From Clostridium intestinale DSM 6191 (GTDB lineage: Bacteria > Bacillota > Clostridia > Clostridiales > Clostridiaceae): a stretch of 64,000 bases of DNA. The stretch lies in contig NZ_FQXU01000003.1 of the NCBI RefSeq assembly GCF_900130055.1, forward strand, positions 461,627 to 525,626, in the 5' to 3' direction. The notes beneath the pieces were generated by a model. The model was not told where the DNA came from. It made no database searches and saw only the letters and a program-made list of their open reading frames with translations. Positions 24,824-33,922 of this stretch are shown here, piece after piece. The translations under genes were made by a program, and so were the position numbers. Numbering within the stretch: the stretch's first letter is position 1; each line of letters begins with the position of its first letter.

Positions 24824-27800
24824 TTAATTATTTATTTTATTTAAAATATCTTTTATAAGGCTTAGATTTTCAGTAAGTCCATTTAATGCTAGTACAGCTT
24901 GCCCTATTTTATCATCACCTTTTACTAACTTATTTTTAAGAAAAACAGCTTTAATTTCAGCATAACGTTTTTTCTCTTCTTCGTTTATACATCCAACAAG
25001 CTCTTTCCACTTAAGCATATTAGCTTCTGCTCCTGTAGTTAAGGTTTGAGAATCATTTTCATAACTTGCAAGTATTCTATGGAATAACTCATCATCATTC
25101 ATTGCAGGAATAATCTTTTCTGCTATTTTATTCATATTTCTATATGAACCTTGTAGTTTAAATGCAGGCTCATTTCTATATTCTTCAGCTTGTGCTGCTG
25201 AATATATATATTCAAGGTTAACCTTTAATACGATGTCTCTTACCTTAAATAATTTATGAATAAGACTTACATATTCATTCATTTCTTCAACAGAATAGTT
25301 GCCTTCTAAAGACACATTTTCTCTCGGTTCTCCCTTAGCCATTTCAACAAATCCATACAAGTCTTTTGAGTTATTATTACTTAACTTAGATAAAATAGGG
25401 TTTGAAGTTAATGCATTTTCTATATAACTTAGCTTAAAGGCTTCTTCATTTTCCATAAGCATATCTCCAAGATTATATACATCTGCTCTATTTGAAAGCA
25501 TATCAGGAATTTTAAACTTCTCTCCACTTTCAGTATATGGATTACCTGCCATTACTACAGCTACCTTTTTACCTCTTAGATTATAAGTTTCGCTAACTCC
25601 ATTGTAGACACCTTCAATTTTTCTTTGTCCATCGCATAAAGAGATAAACTTTTGTAAAAACTCTGGATTACAATGTTGGATATCATCTACATAGATCATT
25701 ACATTGTTACCCATCTTTAATGCAATATTAAGTTTATTAAGTTCTTCTCTAGCCCCACTATTATTAGCTTTATCAGGATCTAAGGAAGTCACTTCATGTC
25801 CTAAACTAGGACCATTTATTTTAACTAAAATAAGCCCAAGTCTATTTGCAACATACTCCATTAAAGTGGTTTTACCATAACCTGGTGGAGATAATAGTAA
25901 TAGTAGACCCATTAAATCTGTCCTTTTATTGTCTCCTGAAGCACCAATTTGTTTAGCTAGGTTATCACCTATTAAAGGAAGATAAACCTTGTCAATTAAT
26001 TGATTTCTAACAAAAGAAGTTAAAACATCAGGTTTATAATCATCAAGATGAATTTTTGCTTTGAAGCCTTTTATAAGGTTCTTTTTAATTTCTTGAAACT
26101 CAATAAAATCAATAACTTCTTTAGATTTAAATCCATTTAACTTATCCATAAAGCTCATATAGGATAAAATATAATCTCCATTATTAATTACAGAGTGAGT
26201 CCCTATAAGTCCTGATATTTTCACCTTTGAATCTAAATAAATCACTCGGCCAAGTTCAGGTTTGTTTTCTATTAATAATACAATAACTTCTTTTAGCACT
26301 CCATTTAGCTCATCACTATTTAATGATTCAAATATTGATAAATTTATATCTTCTTTATTTTTATCATTTAAAACTTCATCTCTATAGGCTATTATACATT
26401 CATTTATTAAATAATAAAGACCTTCTAGATCACTCTTGCTGCTTTCTATTGATGATAGAAATTCATTTAAAACATTCTTATCTCTTAAGGATTTAATAAA
26501 CCCATCATATACATTTTTAGCTTCTTTACTTATTATGAATTCTTCCCCTTTCATTATTTCAAGGCAAAGATATTCTGAAGCTTCATATATGTCTTTTTCT
26601 GAAAATAAGGTTATAAGATTGTTTTGTGATTCCATTTTTCCTACTAAATAGGGAATATATTTTTCTAAATTTGGTGAAGAATTAAAATATAAGTTAACCT
26701 TAGATAGTTCTTTTAAGCGTTTCCTTAATGTTTCTTTTACCTTTTTATCAGCTAGAAAGTTCCAATACAATCTAGCCAAAGCTCTAGCTTCATATTTATA
26801 TATTAATAAATCAATTTTTTCATGTAACTCTAATAGTGTTTTTAAGATTTTTGAGGCATCTATATCATGTACACCTTTTGTATATCCCTCTTGATATCTA
26901 GGCTCCATAAATTTTTGTACTATTTCAATCAGCTGAGCTTCTGATTTAGTTTCTAGCTTTTTGATAGATTCAAATCTCTTAGCTTTAGCTTCTTCAAATA
27001 GTAAATAAGCTAGATACTCTCCTCTATAAACCTTGTCGTTTTCTGACACTACACTTTGATTAAAGACATAATTGTATTTTTCAATAGAAGATAAATTGAT
27101 TTTCTCCCAGAAATCTGTACCAGTTATATGATAAAATAGTGCATCTTCTTTTTGAACTATGGATAAATCAATAGATTTAGTATTAATTGAAAAATTGTGT
27201 CTTCCAAGTTTAATTACATTTTCACCATTAATATAGAGTTCTTGTTTATCCTTTAGCTGGCGAACAGCATCTTCCTTTGTCTTTTTAAGTCTTGATATTA
27301 TTTCATCTGCTTTTACTGAATCTCCAAGATCATTCAGGTTTGAGATTACATCCCTTACCCTTTCAACCATAATATCAGTAGCAAAATATCCATTAATTTC
27401 AGAAACACTTTGGAAACTTTTTAATCTACTACTGAGTCCATTTAAAATACGTTCTGCAGAATCAAAAAGACCAATTATTCTTTTGTTTATCTTATCTAAT
27501 ATAGCTTGTTTTTTACTTTCAAATGCATTGTAAATCTCTTCTCTTTTTTCACTTAATTGTAGTATATAATCATTGAATTCAGAAAACTTACCTTCAAGTT
27601 CCTGAATCATAATCATAACTTTATTTAAGTATTCATCACACTTTTCTACAGTATCAGAAATATCTAAATAGTTTACTACGGATTGACTTAAAAGCTTTAT
27701 TTGAGAATGAAATTGAGAAGTCATTTCATTTTTTGTAAGCTCTTCAATTTTATTATTTAGTCGCGCCTTACCATTATTAATAAGAGAAAATAATGAAGAT

Positions 27801-29743
27801 ATCTTCTCTATTATTTCTGTTGTCATTGTTGGGTCTTCTATTTTGAAATTACTAATAATATCTATAAGAAGCTCTAAATCACTTGAAACCCCATTCATTT
27901 TCCCTTCAAGTTCTCTACCTTCTTTAGACTTAGTTACCTTAACTATCTCACCTTGTAGCTCTTTAACTTTTTTATCATAAGGTAATAACCCTTCAGGTGC
28001 TAATAAAAACTCAACACATTTTGTAGAGAATTCATCATACTTTTCTTTAACATCCTTATCGAGAGAATTTACAACATTAAGGTCTGTGTATCTTAATTCT
28101 TTAAGTGTGGCTATTTTCCCTCTAGTATTTCTGATTTCAGCTAAGGCTTGAACATATTCATCAATATTATCGAAGGTTCCATACTTGATATTCTTTAATA
28201 ATTCTTCTGTTGATTTTTGAGTATCTTCTATCTGCTTTTTAGTAGATGCCTTAATTCTTAATACTTTTTCATATTCACCAATAGCAAAGGTTGCAGATTC
28301 TTTTAAGGCTAAAAGAACTTCTTTTAAATTAAAGGTTTCTTCTTTATCTAACCAAAAGTAGGAGTCAATTATCCTTTCGCATTCTTTTACTATATCTACG
28401 TAAATACTTTGATAGCCATCTTTTTTATCAACAAGTTTACATACTGAGTTACAATCAGCCATGGCATTTACAATATCTTTATTCCCTATTTTATAGACAA
28501 TAGAGTCCTTATCTCCTTGGCTTACGTAGTTTTTTCCTACATACGGGGTTTGCCATAGTTGTAGCATGTGATTTTTTCTTGGTTCACTTTCCTGTCTTGC
28601 TACTATCATTTCTCCATTATTAAAATGAGAATAACCACTACAAATTATAGGAACATCAATTTTTTGCTCGATTATGTTATAAGAGTAAATTTGATATTCC
28701 CCACTATTTGTATTGTAGAAAATGTACTGATAATCTTCTCCATTTGAGGAGGTAATTATTTGATCAAAGACTGAACCTTCAGCTTCTATATCGAATATCT
28801 TGTATTCTCCAGTTTGAAGATAATATCCTTTTGGGAATATTACTCCATGGTGTCCTGGAAGAAGAATACAGGTATCTTTAATTGAATCTACTCTGACTAC
28901 GGTTTTAAGCTTATTATTAAAAATGAAATATCTAAAATCATTTTCTTTGTAAGGTTTAATTTTTAGTATTATAAGTTGATCTAAGTCTACATAATATATT
29001 TCAGCGTCATCAAGACTTTGATCCATGTCCTCTACAGGTTCTGAATAAATTCCCTGGCCTGTATCTGTATTATCTTCAATCTTAATTGTTAAGTCCTTTC
29101 TTATTGTTTCAACAAAGACCTTGTCCAATATTGAGATATGAGGATATCTACCGTTTCTTTGATCGTCTCTAGTAGCTTTTACAAATTTGAATTCACTTTT
29201 GTTTTTAAATTTTACCTCATGGTCACTTCTGCTATCTACATATATAAGTTTATTTCCTTCAATTGCCCATTTAAACACCTTAATATCTGTAGGATTTTTT
29301 CCAGTTTGAAAAATCATATAAAAATAAGGATCTATTATGGTGAACTTAGCAAAAAAGGTGTTTTTATAATACTTATATAGCTCATCAAAATCATTTATAA
29401 AATCCTGATTATTTATTAAATCAAGAGGCTGTTTTATAAATTTTTTATCAATATATCTATAAATTGAAAAAACATCACTTAGCTCTGTTTTTGATTTAAG
29501 ACCAATGTGAACATTGTATCCAAAGATAAATAAGTCCTCTACTGGGGCCATATCTCTAGGGACACAATTGTTTTCAGTGATTATCCTTTCACTTCCTAGA
29601 AGTTTAGTTTCTATGGAGCCAAAGGTTTCTTTTCTAGCGATATTTAATTTATTAACTCGCTCTTTTAAATCTGCTCCATGATTAATAAGACGATTTTTTA
29701 TAACCTCATAGGTGCCTTTTTCCATATCTTCGATACTATTCAA
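24824..29743 (-). CDS. Giant AAA+ ATPase (so-called DNA repair ATPase family)
   Basis: A 1639-residue cytoplasmic protein. The N-terminus has NNCVPRDMAPVEDLFIFGYNV, the mark of a family often named DNA repair ATPase. Residues about 120-440 have repeated YIFYN/YQIYSYN-type strand motifs that look like a propeller. About 490-850 is coiled coil, and about 1270-1440 a MoxR-like AAA+ module with SPPGYGKTT (near 1287), VMIYVDDIQ (near 1351) and sensor VVMAGNP. No nuclease or DNA-binding domain is visible, so the repair name is not supported here. It is the last gene after the flotillin (gap 11 bases), which points to a chaperone- or remodelling-type role at the membrane. Confidence 0.85.
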   Translation of the reverse strand: MNSIEDMEKGTYEVIKNRLINHGADLKERVNKLNIARKETFGSIETKLLGSERIITENNCVPRDMAPVEDLFIFGYNVHIGLKSKTELSDVFSIYRYIDKKFIKQPLDLINNQDFINDFDELYKYYKNTFFAKFTIIDPYFYMIFQTGKNPTDIKVFKWAIEGNKLIYVDSRSDHEVKFKNKSEFKFVKATRDDQRNGRYPHISILDKVFVETIRKDLTIKIEDNTDTGQGIYSEPVEDMDQSLDDAEIYYVDLDQLIILKIKPYKENDFRYFIFNNKLKTVVRVDSIKDTCILLPGHHGVIFPKGYYLQTGEYKIFDIEAEGSVFDQIITSSNGEDYQYIFYNTNSGEYQIYSYNIIEQKIDVPIICSGYSHFNNGEMIVARQESEPRKNHMLQLWQTPYVGKNYVSQGDKDSIVYKIGNKDIVNAMADCNSVCKLVDKKDGYQSIYVDIVKECERIIDSYFWLDKEETFNLKEVLLALKESATFAIGEYEKVLRIKASTKKQIEDTQKSTEELLKNIKYGTFDNIDEYVQALAEIRNTRGKIATLKELRYTDLNVVNSLDKDVKEKYDEFSTKCVEFLLAPEGLLPYDKKVKELQGEIVKVTKSKEGRELEGKMNGVSSDLELLIDIISNFKIEDPTMTTEIIEKISSLFSLINNGKARLNNKIEELTKNEMTSQFHSQIKLLSQSVVNYLDISDTVEKCDEYLNKVMIMIQELEGKFSEFNDYILQLSEKREEIYNAFESKKQAILDKINKRIIGLFDSAERILNGLSSRLKSFQSVSEINGYFATDIMVERVRDVISNLNDLGDSVKADEIISRLKKTKEDAVRQLKDKQELYINGENVIKLGRHNFSINTKSIDLSIVQKEDALFYHITGTDFWEKINLSSIEKYNYVFNQSVVSENDKVYRGEYLAYLLFEEAKAKRFESIKKLETKSEAQLIEIVQKFMEPRYQEGYTKGVHDIDASKILKTLLELHEKIDLLIYKYEARALARLYWNFLADKKVKETLRKRLKELSKVNLYFNSSPNLEKYIPYLVGKMESQNNLITLFSEKDIYEASEYLCLEIMKGEEFIISKEAKNVYDGFIKSLRDKNVLNEFLSSIESSKSDLEGLYYLINECIIAYRDEVLNDKNKEDINLSIFESLNSDELNGVLKEVIVLLIENKPELGRVIYLDSKVKISGLIGTHSVINNGDYILSYMSFMDKLNGFKSKEVIDFIEFQEIKKNLIKGFKAKIHLDDYKPDVLTSFVRNQLIDKVYLPLIGDNLAKQIGASGDNKRTDLMGLLLLLSPPGYGKTTLMEYVANRLGLILVKINGPSLGHEVTSLDPDKANNSGAREELNKLNIALKMGNNVMIYVDDIQHCNPEFLQKFISLCDGQRKIEGVYNGVSETYNLRGKKVAVVMAGNPYTESGEKFKIPDMLSNRADVYNLGDMLMENEEAFKLSYIENALTSNPILSKLSNNNSKDLYGFVEMAKGEPRENVSLEGNYSVEEMNEYVSLIHKLFKVRDIVLKVNLEYIYSAAQAEEYRNEPAFKLQGSYRNMNKIAEKIIPAMNDDELFHRILASYENDSQTLTTGAEANMLKWKELVGCINEEEKKRYAEIKAVFLKNKLVKGDDKIGQAVLALNGLTENLSLIKDILNKINN

Positions 29744-29754
29744 AATGCTTCTCC

Positions 29755-31818
29755 TTATTTACGAGGGATTTCTAAAGTTTTTGCTGGTAGATCAGCTAAT
29801 CCTGCTTTTTTTACTGTTTCTAACAGCTTTCCTAATCCTGCTTTATCACCATCTCCTGAAGTTGTCATCATCTTATTTATAGCACCTGCAATTGAAAGGT
29901 TTTTTATATCCTCTGAAGTTATATTAAATCTATCCATAAAATCACCTAGTTGTTTCTTAAAATACTCAGGATCACCAGTTATAAAGGTTTCCTTAATATC
30001 TGTAAGAACTTCACTATTATTTACTAGACGATCATATGATTTACCTTTTGTTACTGAACCTATAATCTGATCAAAGAACATTGTTTCTCCACCCACAATA
30101 TCAATTTTCGCTGCTTTAAGAGCTTCACTGATAACTGATGCTTGAGCTTCAGCAATTTCTTTTTGAATATTAATATTTGCAAGTTCAATTTCTTTTTCTT
30201 TTTCAAGTTTAAGTTTAAATTCTTCATGACCTCTACCAACTTCATCAAGAGCTTTCATGCTGCTAGCTTTTTCTTTAATTCCTTCAGCTTCAGCCATGTA
30301 TTTCTTCTTCATGATATCAGCTTCTACAGTTCCTTCTTTTTCCTTAACTTCAACCATTGCGCTATCAGCTTTAGCTTGAGCTATAGATTTAGATTCAATA
30401 GCTTTTGCCTCAGCAACAGCTTTAGCTTCAATAACCTTAGATTCTGCAATACCAGAAGTTGCTTCCTTTTGAATATTGGCATCTGCAAGTATCTTAATTG
30501 CCTCAGCTTCTTTTTGAGATGCTTTATATTTAGCATCAGCATCAATAATAGTTTTTTCTGCCAATCTTTCTGCTGCTTCTTTTGAGGCTTCAGCTGATTT
30601 AACTTCTACTATAAGCTTAGATTCTGATTGTTCTTCAGCCTTTTTAATAGCTACAGACTTAACTCTGTTAGCTTCAGCAAGAACCCTAGTATCGTTGATT
30701 TTTTCTTCTTCAATAACTGTATCTTTCTCAACAGCAACTCTTTCTCTTATAATTGTTTGAATATTTTTCTTTTCTATTTCTACTTCCTTTTGCTTGTCTA
30801 TACTTGCAAGTTCCACAAGTTTTTCTTTTTCAGTTCTTTCTAATAATCTATTTTTATCAACTCTTTCGGCTTCAACAGCTTCTGTACTCTCTTTTGACTT
30901 CATAGCTATAATAACTTGTCTTTGTTTATTTTGTTCTGCAACTTCTATTTCTTCATCAGACTTAACTCTTGCCATTTCTGATTTATATCTCTCTTCTTGT
31001 CTAACTTTTTCAGCTTCTGCTTCTTCTCTTGCAGTTATAATTGCAATCTCTCTTTTTTGTTTAGCTTCAGCCTCTGCATTTTGTTTTTCAAGTTCTAATA
31101 TAGCTTCTCTAGCAGAGACATCTTGTTTCTTTATAGTTTTTTCCTTATCTCTTTCAATTTGGTTAGCTAATATAAGTTGTTCAGCTGTAAGTTCAGTTAT
31201 TTTCTTTATACCTTCTGAATCTAGAATATTATCGCTGTTTAATAATTTTATATCAGTCTGCTCAAGATAATCTATAGCCGCATCATCTAAAACATACCCA
31301 TTTAAATCAGTTCCTATTATTTGAAGAATTTCATTTTTAAAAGTTTCTCTTTCAGTATAAAGCTGAACAAAATCAAACTTTTTACCTACTGTTTTTAAAG
31401 CTTCTGAGAATTTTGCATCAAAAAAATCCATTAAAGTTTTTGGATCTGATGCTTTTACACAGCCTAATAGTTGACCTACTTTTAATACATCTTCCCTTGT
31501 TTGATTTACTCTAACAAAAAATGCAACTCTTATATCTGCTCTTAAGTTATCTTTGCATATAAGCCCATCTTTACCTTCTCTAGCTATTTCAACTCTCTTA
31601 ACAGAGATATCCATAATCTCGCTTTTATGTAATATTGGTAATACAAAAATACCGCCAAAGGATACTACAGGCCCCCCAATACCATTTCTTACAACAACCT
31701 TTCCTTGATCTACCTTATGATAGAATTTAGAAAACATTGCAAGCAGTCCACCAATAATAATTACTCCAGCACCAATACTAATTAATAAAAGTTGTATTTC
31801 ATAAGTCATTAATATCAC
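29755..31818 (-). CDS. Flotillin-like SPFH/Band 7 protein with long coiled coil
   Basis: An N-terminal membrane helix (about 8-29) is followed by an SPFH domain (about 30-200, VVVRNGIGGPVVSFGGIFVLPI) and a very long Glu/Ala/Lys-rich coiled coil (about 215-560). The C-terminal 120 residues are compact. At 687 residues it is closer to E. coli YqiK than to Bacillus FloT. Flotillins organise membrane microdomains. The gene overlaps the upstream YqiJ-like gene by four bases and is followed by the AAA+ gene, forming a three-gene operon. Confidence 0.92.
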   Translation of the reverse strand: MILMTYEIQLLLISIGAGVIIIGGLLAMFSKFYHKVDQGKVVVRNGIGGPVVSFGGIFVLPILHKSEIMDISVKRVEIAREGKDGLICKDNLRADIRVAFFVRVNQTREDVLKVGQLLGCVKASDPKTLMDFFDAKFSEALKTVGKKFDFVQLYTERETFKNEILQIIGTDLNGYVLDDAAIDYLEQTDIKLLNSDNILDSEGIKKITELTAEQLILANQIERDKEKTIKKQDVSAREAILELEKQNAEAEAKQKREIAIITAREEAEAEKVRQEERYKSEMARVKSDEEIEVAEQNKQRQVIIAMKSKESTEAVEAERVDKNRLLERTEKEKLVELASIDKQKEVEIEKKNIQTIIRERVAVEKDTVIEEEKINDTRVLAEANRVKSVAIKKAEEQSESKLIVEVKSAEASKEAAERLAEKTIIDADAKYKASQKEAEAIKILADANIQKEATSGIAESKVIEAKAVAEAKAIESKSIAQAKADSAMVEVKEKEGTVEADIMKKKYMAEAEGIKEKASSMKALDEVGRGHEEFKLKLEKEKEIELANINIQKEIAEAQASVISEALKAAKIDIVGGETMFFDQIIGSVTKGKSYDRLVNNSEVLTDIKETFITGDPEYFKKQLGDFMDRFNITSEDIKNLSIAGAINKMMTTSGDGDKAGLGKLLETVKKAGLADLPAKTLEIPRK

Positions 31819-32423
31819 TCCTCAATCTTTATAATGTAATAAATATTTTTATCTTCGTCTTTTCTATAAACATAAGCAATTTCATTTTTAATAAATAGAT
31901 CATCATCTTTTTCTGCTTTCACATTTATTAATAAAGAAGCGCCATCTCTTTTTATTTCTCCTTGACCTAATCTTCCATCTCCAATGTTGGTTATCAATGT
32001 TACTAGTTGTCCAACTACTCCACCATTTGGAGCAATATCTTCATAGTCCTTCTTAAAGAGTTTCTTAAGTGGCTTTGTTATTATCTTAGTAAATAATAAG
32101 CTAACTATAAAGATCGGAATTAATATTAAACCATTTATAAAACCTCCTGGTGTTATTGGAAGTCTATATAACATCATTGATAAAATCCAAAATATAAAGG
32201 ATAAAATACTAAAAAACACCATAAAAGGTATATCTCTTAAATTTAGGAAAACTAATATTCCCTGAAAAACATCTGCATCAACGTCTACATCAAAATCTAG
32301 TTCAAATAAATCAAAGTCAAATACGCCAATAATTACAGTTATCCAGTAAAATAAAACTAATCCTAATAGTACTGTAGGTATAATATTTACACCTTTTACA
32401 GCATTATTTATTAACTCACTCAT
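31815..32423 (-). CDS. YqiJ/NfeD-like OB-fold membrane protein
   Basis: I start at the ATG at 32421-32423 (202 residues, MSELINNAVK), since an upstream in-frame ATG lacks a binding site. The start follows an unusually G-rich GAGGGGGGAGGGG. Membrane helices lie at about 13-33, 66-86 and 96-113, with an Asp-rich loop (DFDVDVDAD) between the first two. The C-terminal part (130-202, GQLVTLITNIGDGRLGQGEI) matches the OB fold of NfeD/YqiJ proteins. These work with a flotillin encoded next door, as here. Confidence 0.85.
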   Translation of the reverse strand: MSELINNAVKGVNIIPTVLLGLVLFYWITVIIGVFDFDLFELDFDVDVDADVFQGILVFLNLRDIPFMVFFSILSFIFWILSMMLYRLPITPGGFINGLILIPIFIVSLLFTKIITKPLKKLFKKDYEDIAPNGGVVGQLVTLITNIGDGRLGQGEIKRDGASLLINVKAEKDDDLFIKNEIAYVYRKDEDKNIYYIIKIEE

Positions 32424-32532
32424 TTCCCCTCCCCCCTCATATGTAAATTTTATCATTTTTTAACATTAACGACAATACATAACATCTTATAGACAGGTTC
32501 AGTTATTTAAAAATAATGATTCATAAATAAAA

Positions 32533-32570
32533 AGCAGTTTCTTTAAACTTATTAGTCTAAAGAAACTGCT
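32533..32570 (-). terminator. Terminator separating the LytTR-LiaF unit from the flotillin operon
   Basis: Thirteen-base arms AGCAGTTTCTTTA (32533-32545) and complement (32558-32570), then TTTTTATTTATG on the minus strand. Confidence 0.85.
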
Positions 32571-32599
32571 AATCTAATAATTATTGTTATTCTTATTTT

Positions 32600-33310
32600 T
32601 TAGATATAAATTATCTCTACTCCAGCAAAACTTATATCTCCAACTAAGGTTAAAGTGTTAGTTATTACTTGACCACTTCTATTTTTTTCACTAACATCTC
32701 CTAAAAAAGCATTAGTTTTAATATCTACACGCCAAGTCTTAGGTATATACAACTCTACCCCTGAAAAAGATGCATCAATTTTTACTACAGCATTGTCTTT
32801 ACTCATAACAGCATTATCAAAATATACCTTTAAAGCTCCAAATGAACATTCTAAATCTGCTTGTTCAAATTTATTTGTATTTATATACTTTATACTAGCT
32901 CCAAATGAACTCTTAAATGAAACTTTGCCATCATCTTCAACATCAATTTTTTCAAACTTATAATCATCGTGGTGATGTTTGTGGAAGTGTTTATGGTGAA
33001 TAAATTTAACATGTTTATGGAAAAGCATAGATAAACCTATACTACCAAATAGTGCTGCAATTAACACTGTCCAAGGAGTTATTTGCGTAATTCCTAATTG
33101 ATTATCATACATTATACAGATAAAGGCAATTGGGAATAAAATGCCTGGAAAGTTTAAACGAATTATACTCTTTCCTATAACAACTACTAAAAAGAATGTC
33201 AAAATTAAACTAAAAGGATTCACATCTGGGAAGTAACCAAGCTTGCTTACAATTAAGAAAATACCAGATAGTATAAATATAAATCCCCAAAAAACTCTTT
33301 CTTTTTTCAT
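32600..33310 (-). CDS. LiaF-like membrane protein
   Basis: Four membrane helices (about 8-24, 33-49, 53-68, 80-97) precede a histidine-rich linker (98-114, with nine histidines). The last 100 residues form the toast-rack-like LiaF C-terminal domain, with VSFKSSFGASIKYI, ADLECSFGALKVYFDNA and IDASFSGVELYIPKTW as repeated strands. LiaF represses the LiaRS cell-envelope stress system in Bacillus. Here its partner is a LytTR regulator rather than LiaRS. The His-rich linker could bind metal, but that is only suggested. Confidence 0.85.
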   Translation of the reverse strand: MKKERVFWGFIFILSGIFLIVSKLGYFPDVNPFSLILTFFLVVVIGKSIIRLNFPGILFPIAFICIMYDNQLGITQITPWTVLIAALFGSIGLSMLFHKHVKFIHHKHFHKHHHDDYKFEKIDVEDDGKVSFKSSFGASIKYINTNKFEQADLECSFGALKVYFDNAVMSKDNAVVKIDASFSGVELYIPKTWRVDIKTNAFLGDVSEKNRSGQVITNTLTLVGDISFAGVEIIYI

Positions 33311-33311
33311 A

Positions 33312-33767
33312 TTATTTCCTCTTTTCTAACAATTTTATTTTTAATGGTTTATAGTAATATCTTGAAACATATACCTGTTTATGGGTGTTTTGAAATTCAA
33401 CCTTGCTTGAGGATGAAAGACTACGTGTTATGGAGTAAATATGATTTGTGTTTAAAATTGTTGATTTTGAGACTCTCATAAAATACCCTGGCAATATCTC
33501 TTCAAGCTCGTAAAGTTTGTACTTAACATTGTATATATTATCAGTGGTATGTGCACAAACAGCACTTTCCTCTGTTTCGAAAAAAAGCACTTTTTCTAAA
33601 GCTAGATAATACTCAGTTTCCCCTTTGTAAAAGGTTATGCTTTTCTTAACTACAATTAAATCTCCAAGCACACTTTGAATATTTTTGACTTCCTCAGTAA
33701 GCTCATTGCACCTTATTATAATTTCGTTTTCTCTAATTTCATTATCAACTTCAATTCTTATTTTCAT
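33312..33767 (-). CDS. LytTR-type DNA-binding regulator
   Basis: I start at the ATG at 33765-33767 (151 residues, MKIRIEVDNEIRENEI) because a GGAG site lies just upstream; an earlier ATG has no site of its own. The C-terminal LytTR domain is clear in YLALEKVLFFETEESAVCAHT, YKLYELEEIL and FMRVSKSTILNTNHIYSI. There is no receiver domain, so the N-terminal part is a separate input. It sits one base before the LiaF-like gene; standalone LytTR regulators are often paired with a membrane repressor, and that fits here. Confidence 0.88.
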   Translation of the reverse strand: MKIRIEVDNEIRENEIIIRCNELTEEVKNIQSVLGDLIVVKKSITFYKGETEYYLALEKVLFFETEESAVCAHTTDNIYNVKYKLYELEEILPGYFMRVSKSTILNTNHIYSITRSLSSSSKVEFQNTHKQVYVSRYYYKPLKIKLLEKRK

Positions 33768-33922
33768 ATTGCCACTCTCCATGCTTTTATTATATTAAGA
33801 TGCGTTTTCTTTGTAAATATTGTTTAGGTAAGTGGTAAATTATCCTCTCTAAGTGGTATTATTTTTATTCTAAAAAGTGTATTTAAAAAAGCTCGATATA
33901 TTAATCAAGCTTTCTAACTGTT

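Noticed and set aside
30142-31270. Several long plus-strand reading frames rich in Phe and Ser opposite the flotillin gene
   Set aside because: They are the antisense of the Glu/Ala/Lys-rich coiled coil, have no binding sites or conserved motifs, and follow from the base composition.
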